From assembly GCF_017876155.1 (NCBI RefSeq), contig NZ_JAGINP010000020.1, positions 114,572 to 178,571 on the forward strand: 64,000 nt of DNA, written 5' to 3'. The number at the start of each line of letters is the position of its first letter. The stretch's first letter is position 1. This document shows, piece after piece, positions 18,186-28,542 of this stretch. The translations under genes were made by a program, and so were the position numbers. This DNA is from Azospirillum rugosum (GTDB lineage Bacteria; Pseudomonadota; Alphaproteobacteria; Azospirillales; Azospirillaceae). The notes under the pieces were generated by a model. That model saw only the letters and a list, made by a program, of their open reading frames with translations. It was not told the DNA's origin and did no database searches.

Positions 18186-19073
18186 ATGCCAAGCCTTAAG
18201 GACCTAAAGAACCGGATCAGCAGCGTCCAGTCGACGCGCAAGATCACCTCGGCGATGAAGATGGTCGCCGCCTCCAAGCTGCGCCGCGCGCAGGAGCAGG
18301 CGGAAGCGGGCCGTCCCTACGCCGAGCGCATGGGCCGCATGCTGGCCTCTCTCGCGGCCAACGTGCAGGATTCGGGCAACGGGCCGAAGCTGATGACGGG
18401 CACGGGCGCCGACCAGGTGCACCTGCTGATCATCATCAGCTCCGACCGCGGCCTGTGCGGCGCCTTCAACGGCTCCATCGTCCGTGAGTCGCGCCGCCAG
18501 ATCCAGCGCCTCCAGTCGGAAGGCAAGACGGTGAAGCTGCTCACCGTGGGCCGCAAGGCCCGCGACCAGCTGCGCCGCGAATTCGGCGCGCTGATCGTCG
18601 AGACCTACGAGGATGTCGGCCGCCGCCGGCTGTCCTTCGCCGACGCCGACGTCATCGCGCAGAAGGTCCTGTCGCTGTTCGACGCCGGCGAGTTCGACGT
18701 CTGCTCGGTGATCTACAACAAGTTCAAGTCGGCGATCTCGCAGATCGTGACGGTCCAGCAGCTCGTCCCCTTCGCCGTCGAGGCGCAGGCGGAGGAGGCC
18801 GCGTCGGCCGACGCCAAGGCGATCTACGAGTTCGAGCCGGACGAAGAGCAGATCCTGGCGGAGCTGCTGCCGCGCAACCTGTCCATCCAGGTCTACCGCG
18901 CCCTCCTGGAGAGCGCAGCGTCCGAGCAGGGCGCCCGCATGACCGCGATGGACAACGCCACGCGCAACGCCGGCGACATGATCAACAAGCTGACGATCAC
19001 CTACAACCGCACGCGCCAGGCCTACATCACCAAGGAGCTGATCGAGATCATCTCCGGCGCCGAAGCGGTCTAA
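18186..19073 (+). CDS. atpG: F1 ATP synthase subunit gamma
   Basis: A 295-residue central rotor stalk. The N-terminal coiled-coil helix is MPSLKDLKNRISSVQSTRKI, a Rossmann-like middle has SSDRGLCGAFNGSI, and the C-terminal helix carries the family signature MTAMDNATRNAGDMINKLTI. It lies 69 bases after atpA and has the usual length. Confidence 0.97.
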   Translation: MPSLKDLKNRISSVQSTRKITSAMKMVAASKLRRAQEQAEAGRPYAERMGRMLASLAANVQDSGNGPKLMTGTGADQVHLLIIISSDRGLCGAFNGSIVRESRRQIQRLQSEGKTVKLLTVGRKARDQLRREFGALIVETYEDVGRRRLSFADADVIAQKVLSLFDAGEFDVCSVIYNKFKSAISQIVTVQQLVPFAVEAQAEEAASADAKAIYEFEPDEEQILAELLPRNLSIQVYRALLESAASEQGARMTAMDNATRNAGDMINKLTITYNRTRQAYITKELIEIISGAEAV

Positions 19074-19143
19074 CGGGCGCAGCGTTCGCGGTCGATACGA
19101 CGGCACATCCGACAATTATCGAGTTCCGAGGGAGCTTTACTCC

Positions 19144-20583
<1,440 letters not shown>

Positions 20584-20614
20584 TCCAGGCAGCGTCAGGC
20601 TCAGGAACGAGGCT

Positions 20615-20646
20615 AACCCTCTCCCTCTGAAAAGGGGGAGGGGGTT
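20615..20646. repeat. REP-like hairpin between atpD and atpC
   Basis: AACCCTCTCCCTCT facing GGGGGAGGGGGTT around a short A-rich loop, in the 88-base gap before atpC. It may lower readthrough or stabilise the upstream mRNA; there is no T-tract. Confidence 0.5.
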
Positions 20647-20671
20647 CTTATGAAGAGGCACCAGGAAACCC

Positions 20672-21085
20672 ATGGCCGATAAAGTCGAATTCGAGCTGGT
20701 CTCTCCGGAGAAGCTGCTGACCTCGCAGCCCGTCGACATGGTCGTGGTGCCGGGTTCGGAAGGTGATTTCGGCGTTCTCGCCGGCCATTCGCCGCTGATC
20801 TCGACCGTCCGACCGGGCGTGATCGATGTCTACGAGGGTGACCGCGTCGTGGACCGGGTGTTCGTCGCCGGCGGCTTCGCCGAAGTGACGGAGACCCGCT
20901 GCACCGTCCTGGCGGAAGAGGCCATTCCGGTGGCCGACATCGACCGCGGCAAGGTGGAGCAGGACATCCGCGACCTGGGCGAGGACCTGGAGGACGCCAA
21001 GTCCGACGACGAGAAGGCCCGGGTCGAGGCGAAGCTCGCCGTCGCCCGCGCCAAGCTCGACGCCGCCGGCGCGACCGCGTACTGA
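20672..21085 (+). CDS. atpC: F1 ATP synthase subunit epsilon
   Basis: A 137-residue rotor subunit that couples F1 to the c-ring and can inhibit hydrolysis. The N-terminal beta-sandwich has VVPGSEGDFGVLAGHSPLI (about 26-44) and the C-terminal helices (about 90-137) end in AKLDAAGATAY. Last gene of the operon, followed by a terminator at 21203-21239. Confidence 0.95.
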   Translation: MADKVEFELVSPEKLLTSQPVDMVVVPGSEGDFGVLAGHSPLISTVRPGVIDVYEGDRVVDRVFVAGGFAEVTETRCTVLAEEAIPVADIDRGKVEQDIRDLGEDLEDAKSDDEKARVEAKLAVARAKLDAAGATAY

Positions 21086-21202
21086 TCGGGGCTACGGCCC
21101 GGCGGCGGTGACGCCGGCTGGGCCATACCCTCCGAAGCGCCGCCGCACAGGGCAACGTTGCAACGCGGCATCACCGTCATAAATACGTCCCGCAAGGGAA
21201 TG

Positions 21203-21239
21203 ACGCCTCCCGGTCCGACCGTTGAGGCGTTTTGTTTTT
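21203..21239 (+). terminator. Rho-independent terminator of the atp operon
   Basis: ACGCCTC (21203-21209) pairs with GAGGCGT (21224-21230) across a 14-base loop, followed by TTTGTTTTT. Confidence 0.75.
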
Positions 21240-21297
21240 CCGGCTAGAAATTTTAAAACGGCGCCCGGGACATGGGATCCGGCAGGAGCGGGGTGGG

Positions 21298-22119
21298 ATG
21301 GTGGCGTTGCATTGGAATTATGAAGAGCTTCCCTGGGACCGGATTGATCATTCCAAGGTCGATCCCGATCTGGTTCCGCTGATCAAGGCGGCGGCCCTGG
21401 TGGAGTTCAACGCCGATGACTACACGGCCTATCTCTGCAACGTCTTCCACGACGATCCCGAATTCCAGGACGTCGCCAAGGGCTGGGCGGTCGAGGAGGT
21501 CCAGCACGGCCGCGCGCTCGGCAAATGGGCGGAGTTGGTCGACCCGACCTTCAACTTTGACCGCGCCGTGCAGCGTTTCCGCGACGGCTACAAGGTTCCG
21601 ATCGACCTGAACGCTTCGGTCCGCGGGTCGCGCTCCGGCGAGATGATCGCCCGCTGCATGGTCGAGACGGGCACCAGCTCCTACTACGCGGCCATCGGCG
21701 ATTCCACGGACGAGCCGGTGCTGAAGCTGATTTGCAAGAACATCGCCGCCGACGAGCTGCGCCACTTCAAGATCTTCTACACCTACACCAAGAAGTACCT
21801 GGAGCTGGAGCAGCTGAACAAGTTCCAGCGGCTGAAGGTCGCCCTGTCGCGGATCGGCGAGTCGGAGGATGACGAGCTGGCCTACGCCTACTTCGCGGCC
21901 AACGCGCCGGAAGGCGAGGACTACGTCCACAAGACCTACAACCAAGCCTACATGCGCCGGGCCTACGGGCGCTACAAGGCGAAGCACATCGACCGTGCCG
22001 TCGCCATGGTCTTCAAGGCCTGCGGGCTGAAGCCGCACACGCGCTTCTGCACCCTGGCGTCGCGGGGCGCCTGGTGGCTGGTCGAAAGCCGCGCCCGGCG
22101 GCTCGCCAAGGCGGCGTAA
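21298..22119 (+). CDS. Ferritin-like (acyl-ACP desaturase-type) di-iron protein
   Basis: A 273-residue all-helical protein with spaced metal-ligand motifs: E in LVEFNADDYTAYL, EExxH in VEEVQHGRALG, E in MVETGTSSYYAA, and DExxH in AADELRHFKIFY. This is the pattern of di-iron carboxylate enzymes such as acyl-ACP desaturases. No electron donor gene is adjacent, so substrate and reaction are open. The ATG at 21298 is chosen because AGGAG lies nine bases upstream; an upstream frame extension to 21232 runs into the terminator. Monocistronic. Confidence 0.7.
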   Translation: MVALHWNYEELPWDRIDHSKVDPDLVPLIKAAALVEFNADDYTAYLCNVFHDDPEFQDVAKGWAVEEVQHGRALGKWAELVDPTFNFDRAVQRFRDGYKVPIDLNASVRGSRSGEMIARCMVETGTSSYYAAIGDSTDEPVLKLICKNIAADELRHFKIFYTYTKKYLELEQLNKFQRLKVALSRIGESEDDELAYAYFAANAPEGEDYVHKTYNQAYMRRAYGRYKAKHIDRAVAMVFKACGLKPHTRFCTLASRGAWWLVESRARRLAKAA

Positions 22120-22137
22120 AGAGATGAGAAGCGGGGC

Positions 22138-22632
22138 TCACCGGCCCCGCAAGCCCGCGATCACCGCCTCGAACTCCTCCAGCACGGCCTCGTAGACCGG
22201 GCGCTTGAAGGGCACGATCAGGGTGGGCAGCGCGTCGGCGTCCACCCACCTCCAGGCGTCGAACTCCGGATGCTCGGTGGCGAGGTCGATGTCCTCGTCC
22301 CGGCCGGTGAAGCGGGCGGCGAGCCACACCTGCTCCTGCCCGCGCCAGCGCCCCTTCCACACCTTGCCCAGCAGATGGTCGGGCAGGTCGTAGCGCAGCT
22401 TCTCCGCCGTCTCCCCCAGGATCTCGGCCTTGTCGGTGCCGATCTCCTCCTTCAGTTCGCGCAGGGCCGCCTCGTGCACGCCCTCGCCCTCGTCGATGCC
22501 GCCCTGCGGCATCTGCCAAGCGTCCTTGCTGTCGCAGCGCTTGGCGACGAAGACCTGCCCGCGGTCGTTCAGCAGCATCACCCCCACGCAGGGCCGGTAG
22601 GGGAGGGAGTTGCGGTCGATGGTCTTGCTCAT
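22138..22632 (-). CDS. rppH: RNA pyrophosphohydrolase (Nudix)
   Basis: A 164-residue Nudix enzyme that removes 5' pyrophosphate from mRNA or dinucleoside polyphosphates. The Nudix box is complete: GGIDEGEGVHEAALRELKEE, followed by IG. The N-terminal YRPCVGVMLLNDRGQVFVAKR and C-terminal FDAWRWVDADALP fit RppH/IalA. It is the last gene of the gpmI-envC-ctpA-yibQ-rppH run, its ATG two bases after the yibQ stop. No separate promoter is evident. Confidence 0.93.
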   Translation of the reverse strand: MSKTIDRNSLPYRPCVGVMLLNDRGQVFVAKRCDSKDAWQMPQGGIDEGEGVHEAALRELKEEIGTDKAEILGETAEKLRYDLPDHLLGKVWKGRWRGQEQVWLAARFTGRDEDIDLATEHPEFDAWRWVDADALPTLIVPFKRPVYEAVLEEFEAVIAGLRGR

Positions 22633-22634
22633 GC

Positions 22635-23888
22635 CTATTGCTTCTGAAGATTGGCGAGCGCCGACACCGGCGCGATCGCGAAACCGCGGTCGGCGAGGCC
22701 GGTCAGCCACAGGTTGATGCGTTCGATGGTACTGGGGTAGGGCGAGCCGATGCCCACCGCGCTGCCGTTGGCCTTGGCGACCGCTTCCAGCTCCTTCAGC
22801 TGGTCGTCGATGGCGCCGCGCGACAGGTCGCGGTCGATGACACGGTCGGCGAAGGCCCGCGGCACGCCGGCCTGGGTGGCCAGAGCGCCGCCGACGCTCT
22901 TCAGGTTGGCGCGGGCGTCCAGGAACATCAGGCCGCGCGCCTTCAGCGCGTCGACGATCGGCTTCATGGCGTCGCCGTTGCCGGTGAACTTGCTGCCCGT
23001 GGTGCTGGTGATGCCGACATAGCCCACTGCGCGGCCCAGCGACCATTCCAGCCGCTCCAGGTTCCGGTCGGGCGCCAGCATCGTCAGCAGGGCGTTCGGG
23101 CCCGGATCGTCGCGCGGGTAGGTCTGCGGCTCCATGGGTACGGACAGCATGACCTCGTGGCCCTTGGTGCGTGCGCGCTCGACCCAGTTGTCCAGCCGCT
23201 CGGCGTAGGGGACGAAGGCCAGCGTGATGGTCGGCGGAAGCTTTTGCAGGGCGTTGCCGGTGGTGACGCCCGACACGCCCATGTCCGCCAGCACGATGGC
23301 GATGCGCGGGCGCTTGTCGGCCGCGGGGAAGGGGCGGGCGTAGACCTGCCAGGGCTTGCGCCCATCCTCCGCGATGCGCGGCAGCGGCCCGTTGCGGGAA
23401 TCCTCAACCAGGCCAGGCACCGGAGCCGGTGTGAGCGTGACCGGCCCATCAGCCATCGGGGGGGCCATCGGGGGAGCGGCGGCCGGCGGGGCTGCGGGCG
23501 CGGCGACGGCCGGGTCAGCCGGTGGCGGCTGCGGCGCAGGCGGCGCGGAGGGAACCGGCGCCGCCGCGACGGCGGGAGGCCGCGGGGCGGCCGGGGCCGG
23601 CGCGACCTTCACCGGAGCCTGCATCTTGGGGATGCCAGCCTCCCACGCCTGGACGGTTTCCTCGGCGTTCAGCGCCAGCCAGCCCGCGACACCGCCCAGC
23701 GCCAGCAGCAGCGCCGCGAAGGCGCCGATCAGGGCCTTGGTGGAGGTAGACATCGGCCCGCGCGGCGCCTTGGGAGCGGAAACGCCGCCGTCCTGCCGGG
23801 GGCGCCGGCCGCGCGACAGCCGGCCGAGCCCGGGGCGGAGACCCCGGACATCGACCTTCAGGCGGCCCAGCAAGGCGGCGGCGTTCAC
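22635..23888 (-). CDS. yibQ: Divergent polysaccharide deacetylase family protein (YibQ-like)
   Basis: A 417-residue protein with a membrane segment at about 50-72, a long Pro/Ala-rich linker (about 85-150) and a C-terminal divergent deacetylase fold (about 190-415; RIAIVLADMGVSGVTTGNAL, VMLSVPMEPQTYPRDDPGP, GSPYPSTIERINLW). Members sit beside envC and ctpA and are thought to act on the envelope; the catalytic metal site of true deacetylases is not obvious. The GTG start at 23888 is preceded by GGAGCGG; an ATG at 23756, just before the membrane segment, is the alternative. Confidence 0.82.
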   Translation of the reverse strand: MNAAALLGRLKVDVRGLRPGLGRLSRGRRPRQDGGVSAPKAPRGPMSTSTKALIGAFAALLLALGGVAGWLALNAEETVQAWEAGIPKMQAPVKVAPAPAAPRPPAVAAAPVPSAPPAPQPPPADPAVAAPAAPPAAAPPMAPPMADGPVTLTPAPVPGLVEDSRNGPLPRIAEDGRKPWQVYARPFPAADKRPRIAIVLADMGVSGVTTGNALQKLPPTITLAFVPYAERLDNWVERARTKGHEVMLSVPMEPQTYPRDDPGPNALLTMLAPDRNLERLEWSLGRAVGYVGITSTTGSKFTGNGDAMKPIVDALKARGLMFLDARANLKSVGGALATQAGVPRAFADRVIDRDLSRGAIDDQLKELEAVAKANGSAVGIGSPYPSTIERINLWLTGLADRGFAIAPVSALANLQKQ

Positions 23889-23903
23889 GGCTTTACCGCT
23901 CCG

Positions 23904-25340
23904 TCAATGCGTGTTGCGCGCCTGGAACAGGGCGACGCCCCGCAACAGGTCGAGCGCACGCGCCAACTGGTAGTCGAAGGGCGGCTGGCCCGCGGCGGCG
24001 GCCGGTTCACCGTTTTCTCCCGTGGCGGGCGCGGCGGTCGGCGGGTTCGCGGCGCTTCCGGGAGCGGCGCCGGGCTTCGGGGCACCACCCGGTGCCGGGG
24101 CGTTGCTGGCGCCCGGACCCGGGGCCGGCTGGGTGGTTGCCGGCTTCGGCGGCTGGCCGGGAGACGAGGCATCCGGGTTGCGCAGCGCGCCGCGCAGGTC
24201 GCTCTCGCGCCGGCGGGCGACGCCCTGGTCGGTGTCCTCCACCTTCGCCGGGTGCACCTCGATGTCCGGCGTGATGCCCAGCGCCTGGATCGAGCGGCCC
24301 GACGGCGTGTAGTAGCGCGCGGTGGTCAGGCGCATGGCGCCGTGGCCCGGCAGCGGGATGATGGTCTGGACCGAGCCCTTGCCGAAGGACTGCGTGCCCA
24401 GCACCAGCGCCCGCTTGTGGTCCTGAAGCGCGCCCGCCACGATCTCCGACGCGGAGGCGGAGCCGCCGTTGACCAGCACGATCAGCGGGATGCCCTTGAT
24501 CATGTCGCCCGGCTTGGCGTTGTAGCGCGTGCCCTCCTCGGCCTTGCGGCCGCGGGTTGAGACGATCTCGCCTTTGTCGAGGAAGGTGTCGGACACCGAC
24601 ACCGCCTGGTCGAGCAGGCCGCCGGGGTTGTTGCGCAGGTCGAGCACGAAGCCCTTCAGCTTGTCGCCCAGCTGCTGCTGGATGGAGGTGATGGCCCGCT
24701 CCAGCCCCTGTTGGGTCTGCTCGTTGAAGCTGGTGACGCGGATGTAGCCGATGTCGCCCTCGGTGCGGTAACGGACCGACTGCACCTTGATCACGGCGCG
24801 GGTCAGCGTGACCTCGAACGGCTCGCCAGCCTCGCCGCGGCGGACGGTGACCTTGATGTCGCTGCCCACGGGGCCGCGCATCTTCTCCACCGCCTCGTTC
24901 AGGGACAGGCCCATGACCGCCTCGCCGTTCAGCTGGACGATCATGTCGCCCGGCTGCAGACCGGCGCGGAAGGCGGGCGTGTCGTCGATGGGGGACACGA
25001 CCTTGATCAGGCCGTTCTCCATCGTGACCTCGATGCCCAGCCCGCCGAACTCGCCGCGGGTCTGCACCTGCATGTCCTGGAAGCTTTTCCGGTTCAGGTA
25101 GCTGGAATGCGGGTCGAGCGAGGTCAGCATGCCGTTGATGGCGGATTCGATCAGCTGCTCGTCGGTGACCTGCTCGACATACTCCGCGCGCACGCGCTCG
25201 AAGACGTCGCCGAACAGGTTCAGCTGCCGGTAGGTCTCCGACGTGTTGCTGTTGTTGCTGACCTGCGCGGTGACGGTGGCAACGCCGGCGCCCAGAAACA
25301 CCAGGGCGGCTGCTGTGGCGGCTCGCTTGACTATCCTCAT
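23904..25340 (-). CDS. ctpA: Carboxy-terminal processing protease (S41 family)
   Basis: A 478-residue periplasmic protease. Signal peptide at about 1-25, PDZ domain at about 85-170 (GLQPGDMIVQLNGEAVMG), and S41 catalytic core at about 190-365 with the Ser in VNGGSASASEIVAGALQDH and the Lys in GTQSFGKGSVQT. A Pro/Ala-rich tail (about 395-450) is unusual in length. CtpA often degrades or activates cell-wall hydrolases; the immediately upstream envC, whose stop abuts the ctpA start, is a natural partner. Confidence 0.92.
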   Translation of the reverse strand: MRIVKRAATAAALVFLGAGVATVTAQVSNNSNTSETYRQLNLFGDVFERVRAEYVEQVTDEQLIESAINGMLTSLDPHSSYLNRKSFQDMQVQTRGEFGGLGIEVTMENGLIKVVSPIDDTPAFRAGLQPGDMIVQLNGEAVMGLSLNEAVEKMRGPVGSDIKVTVRRGEAGEPFEVTLTRAVIKVQSVRYRTEGDIGYIRVTSFNEQTQQGLERAITSIQQQLGDKLKGFVLDLRNNPGGLLDQAVSVSDTFLDKGEIVSTRGRKAEEGTRYNAKPGDMIKGIPLIVLVNGGSASASEIVAGALQDHKRALVLGTQSFGKGSVQTIIPLPGHGAMRLTTARYYTPSGRSIQALGITPDIEVHPAKVEDTDQGVARRRESDLRGALRNPDASSPGQPPKPATTQPAPGPGASNAPAPGGAPKPGAAPGSAANPPTAAPATGENGEPAAAAGQPPFDYQLARALDLLRGVALFQARNTH

Positions 25341-26891
25341 CTACCCTTGTCCTTTCCCCTCCGGGGTGCCGAAGCCGCGTTGCGGGTTGATCGGCTGACC
25401 GTGTCTTCGCAGTTCGAAGTAGAGATCCGGGCTTCCGTCGGCGGGCATCAAACCAATGGGCTCCCCGGTGGCCACGCGCCTGCCGACGGCCGTGTCGATG
25501 CGGCCAAATCCAGCAATCAGACTATGATATCCATTGCTGTGTTCAACGATCAAGATTTGCCCATAGCCGCGAAACGGCCCGGCGAACATGATCGTTCCGG
25601 CCTGGGGCGCCACAACGGTGCCGCCCGGCCGGGCCTGGATGGTGATGCCCCGGCTGGTCGAGCCGAAGCGGTCGGATTCGCCGTAGCGGACGGTGACCTT
25701 GCCGACCGCCGGCATGCGCCCGCCGACCACGGTTTCCGCGTCCGGCGCCCGTTGGGCTGCGGCGAACTCCGCCTCCGCCCGCGCCCGCTCGGCGGCTTTT
25801 TCCTCGGCGGCTTTCTGCTCGGCCGCCTTCTGTTCCGCCAGGCGCTGCTCCGCCAGCCGGCGCTCCGCCTCCTTCTTGGCGGCGAGCTTGCGTTCGGCCT
25901 CGCGCCGTTCGGCTTCCAGCCGCTCGGCCTCGCGCTTGGCGGCAGCCTCGGCCGCGGCGCGGCGTTCCGCCTCGATGCGCTCCATCAGCTGGCGCAGGTC
26001 GGTGGCCTGCCCGGCGAGCCGGGTGGCGTGCTGCGCGACCTGGACCCGTTCCTCCTCGGTCTGGCGCGACAGCTCCTCGCGGCGGGCGACCAGCTTTGAC
26101 AGGTCGTTCTGGCGGTCTGCCAGGGCGGTGCGGGCGGCCATGGTGCGGCGGCGCTGCGTTTCCAGCGTCTCGCGCGTCTCGGCCAGCTTCGTCAGGGCGC
26201 CGGCCAGCGCGTCGGCCCGGGCGCGCAGCGCCGGCACGGTGTCGCGCAGCAGCAGGGCGGAGCGCAGCGTGTCCACCGGCCCCTCCGGCCGGGCCAGTGC
26301 GGCCTCCGGAGGAATGCGGGCGAGGCGCTGGAGTGCCGCGAGAAGGCCGGCGATCTGCTGGCGCTCGCCCTCCAGGGCGGCGGACCGCTCCCGTTCCTCG
26401 GCCTCCAGCTTGGCCAGCGTATCTTCCAGCTGGGCGAGGTCGCTTTCCTGAGCGCGTTCCTCCGCGGCGAGGCCGATCAGTCGGGCGCGCAGGTCGTCGA
26501 GTTCCTTTTGCAGGCTCTGCGACTGTTGGTCGAGCTGCTTCTGGCGGGACTTGTCCGCCTGGAGTTCCTGCTCGACCCGCTTCAGGGTCTGCTGGGGGGA
26601 CTCGGTTTGGGCGAAGGCGGGGGTGGCGAGGAGGAGGGTGGCAAGAAGCAGAAGCCCTCGCGTTGGGCCCCCCTCCCAGTCACGGCCGCTCGCAAGTCTC
26701 GCGGCCGCGCTCCGCCTACGGTCGCCTTCGGCGCCCGTCCGGCCTTCGGCCGTCGGCTCTGCGCCCCCCACTTCGCGGGGGGAGGAGCTTAGAGAGTCAT
26801 GCTGCGGAGTTCCCTCCCCCGTCGAAGATGGGGGAGGGTTAGGGTGGGGGCCCAGAGCGAGGACGGTCCGCCAGGTCTGCTCTGCGCCCAT
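25341..26891 (-). CDS. envC: EnvC/NlpD-type murein hydrolase activator (M23 domain), N-terminus disturbed by REP sequence
   Basis: The mature part is typical: a signal sequence (GLLLLATLLLATPAFAQ), a long coiled coil with Lys/Glu/Arg-rich repeats (about 100-370) and a C-terminal LytM/M23 domain (about 390-510, VVAPQAGTIMFAGPFRGYG, HSNGYHSLIAGF). EnvC-type factors lack the full zinc set and activate amidases at the septum. The frame extends about 78 residues upstream of the signal sequence to an ATG three bases after gpmI, but that stretch is translated REP palindrome (GPHPNPPPSSTGEG). The true start is therefore uncertain; an in-frame GTG lies at 26771. Confidence 0.82.
   Translation of the reverse strand: MGAEQTWRTVLALGPHPNPPPSSTGEGTPQHDSLSSSPREVGGAEPTAEGRTGAEGDRRRSAAARLASGRDWEGGPTRGLLLLATLLLATPAFAQTESPQQTLKRVEQELQADKSRQKQLDQQSQSLQKELDDLRARLIGLAAEERAQESDLAQLEDTLAKLEAEERERSAALEGERQQIAGLLAALQRLARIPPEAALARPEGPVDTLRSALLLRDTVPALRARADALAGALTKLAETRETLETQRRRTMAARTALADRQNDLSKLVARREELSRQTEEERVQVAQHATRLAGQATDLRQLMERIEAERRAAAEAAAKREAERLEAERREAERKLAAKKEAERRLAEQRLAEQKAAEQKAAEEKAAERARAEAEFAAAQRAPDAETVVGGRMPAVGKVTVRYGESDRFGSTSRGITIQARPGGTVVAPQAGTIMFAGPFRGYGQILIVEHSNGYHSLIAGFGRIDTAVGRRVATGEPIGLMPADGSPDLYFELRRHGQPINPQRGFGTPEGKGQG
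26763..26852. repeat. REP-like palindrome cluster between gpmI and envC
   Basis: CCCCCC / GGGGGG stem at about 26765-26784, then CCCTCCCCC / GGGGGAGGG with a following TTAGGGTGGGGGC. The same right-hand sequence occurs at 30077-30182. It lies inside the open frame continuous with envC. Confidence 0.75.
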
Positions 26892-26894
26892 GCG

Positions 26895-28460
26895 TTATTC
26901 CGCGGCGGCTTGCGCGGCGGCGCGGTCGAGCAGGCTGGCACCGGTCATCTCGGCCGGCTTCGGCAGCTTCATGAGGTCGAGCAGGGTCGGCGCGATGTCG
27001 GCGAGACGGCCGCTGCGGATCGCCTTGACGTCCGCCGGGCCGTTGACCAGCACCAGCGGCACCTTGTCCAGCGTGTGGGCGGTGTGCGGGCCGTGGGTTT
27101 CCGGGTCGGTCATCATCTCGCAGTTGCCGTGGTCGGCGGTGACCAGCATGACGCCGCCCTGGCGGCGCACTGCGGCCTCCAAACGGCCGAGGCTGGTGTC
27201 CACCGCCTGGACCGCTTTCATCGCCGCGTCCAGAAAGCCGGTGTGGCCGACCATGTCGGGGTTGGCGTAGTTGATAACGATCAGATCGTACGTGCCGCTG
27301 TCCACGGCCTCCACGACCTTGTCGGTCACTTCCTCGGCGGACATCTCCGGCTGCAGGTCGTAGGTCGCGACCTTGGGCGAGGGCACGAGGATGCGGTCTT
27401 CGCCCGGATACACCCGCTCCTCGCCGCCGTTGAAGAAGAAGGTGACGTGCGGGTACTTCTCCGTCTCCGCGATGCGCAACTGAGTCAAACCGGCCTCGCT
27501 GACCACTTCGCCCAGCACCTTGGTCAAGGATTTCGGCGGAAAGATGGTCGTCATCAGCTTGGCGAGCGCGGAGGAGTATTCGACCATGCCCACCGCGGCG
27601 GCGAGCGCCGGGACGGTGCCGCGGTCGAAGCCGTCGAAGGCGGGATCGACGAAGGCGGCCAGGATCTCGCGGGCGCGGTCGGCGCGGAAGTTGGCCATCA
27701 GGATGGCGTCGCCGTCCTTCAGGCCCGTGTAGCCGTCGATGATCGTCGGCAGGATGAACTCGTCGTGCTTGCCGGTGGCGTAGCTCTGCTCGATCGCCTG
27801 GATCGGGTCGGCGGCGCGCTCGCCCTCGCCCCGCACGATGGCGGCGTAGGCCTTGGCGACGCGGTCCCAACGCTTGTCGCGGTCCATGGCGTAGTAGCGG
27901 CCGGACACGGTGGCGACGTTGACGCCGGCCAATTCATGGACGTCGGCCATGAACTCGGCGACCTGGTCCTTGGCGCTCTGCGGCGGCACGTCGCGGCCGT
28001 CGGTGAAGGCGTGGACCTCGACCGGCACGCCCTCGCGCGCCAGCACGGCGGCGAGTGCGGCGATGTGGTCCTGGTGGGAATGCACGCCGCCGGGGGAGAG
28101 CAGGCCCAGGATGTGGCAGCGCCCGCCGGTCTTGTGCAATGCCTTGACGAGATCGTTGAGCGCCGTGTTGCGCTCGAACTCGCCCTGGACGATGGCGTGG
28201 TCGATCATGACGAGGTCCTGCATGACCACGCGGCCGGCGCCGAGGTTCATGTGCCCGACCTCGGAGTTGCCCATCTGCCCCTTGGGCAGGCCGACCTCCT
28301 CCTCGCTGGCCTCCAGGAAGGCGCGCGGCTCCGACGACCAGAGGCGGTCCCAGGTCGGCGTGTCGGCCAGCGCGATGGCGTTGTCCGTCCGCTCCTCGCG
28401 ATAGCCCCAGCCGTCCAGGATGCACAGGACAACGGGTCGGGGACGTTTGGTCTCGGTCAT
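26895..28460 (-). CDS. gpmI: 2,3-bisphosphoglycerate-independent phosphoglycerate mutase
   Basis: A 521-residue alkaline-phosphatase-superfamily enzyme interconverting 3- and 2-phosphoglycerate with Mn. VLCILDGWGYR at the N-terminus provides metal ligands, the phosphorylated Ser lies in GNSEVGHMNLGAGR (about 65), and further ligands are in HSHQDHIAAL, GHTGFLDAAM and TADHGNCEMM (about 445). The ATG at 28460 has GAGGAG upstream. First gene of the gpmI-envC-ctpA-yibQ-rppH cluster. Confidence 0.96.
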   Translation of the reverse strand: MTETKRPRPVVLCILDGWGYREERTDNAIALADTPTWDRLWSSEPRAFLEASEEEVGLPKGQMGNSEVGHMNLGAGRVVMQDLVMIDHAIVQGEFERNTALNDLVKALHKTGGRCHILGLLSPGGVHSHQDHIAALAAVLAREGVPVEVHAFTDGRDVPPQSAKDQVAEFMADVHELAGVNVATVSGRYYAMDRDKRWDRVAKAYAAIVRGEGERAADPIQAIEQSYATGKHDEFILPTIIDGYTGLKDGDAILMANFRADRAREILAAFVDPAFDGFDRGTVPALAAAVGMVEYSSALAKLMTTIFPPKSLTKVLGEVVSEAGLTQLRIAETEKYPHVTFFFNGGEERVYPGEDRILVPSPKVATYDLQPEMSAEEVTDKVVEAVDSGTYDLIVINYANPDMVGHTGFLDAAMKAVQAVDTSLGRLEAAVRRQGGVMLVTADHGNCEMMTDPETHGPHTAHTLDKVPLVLVNGPADVKAIRSGRLADIAPTLLDLMKLPKPAEMTGASLLDRAAAQAAAE

Positions 28461-28542
28461 CGCGCTCCTCATACGCCAGTCGTGGTTGGTCTGCTGTCTA
28501 GGCTACCCGGTGGACAGGCACGCCGAACACCGGCGCACCCGC

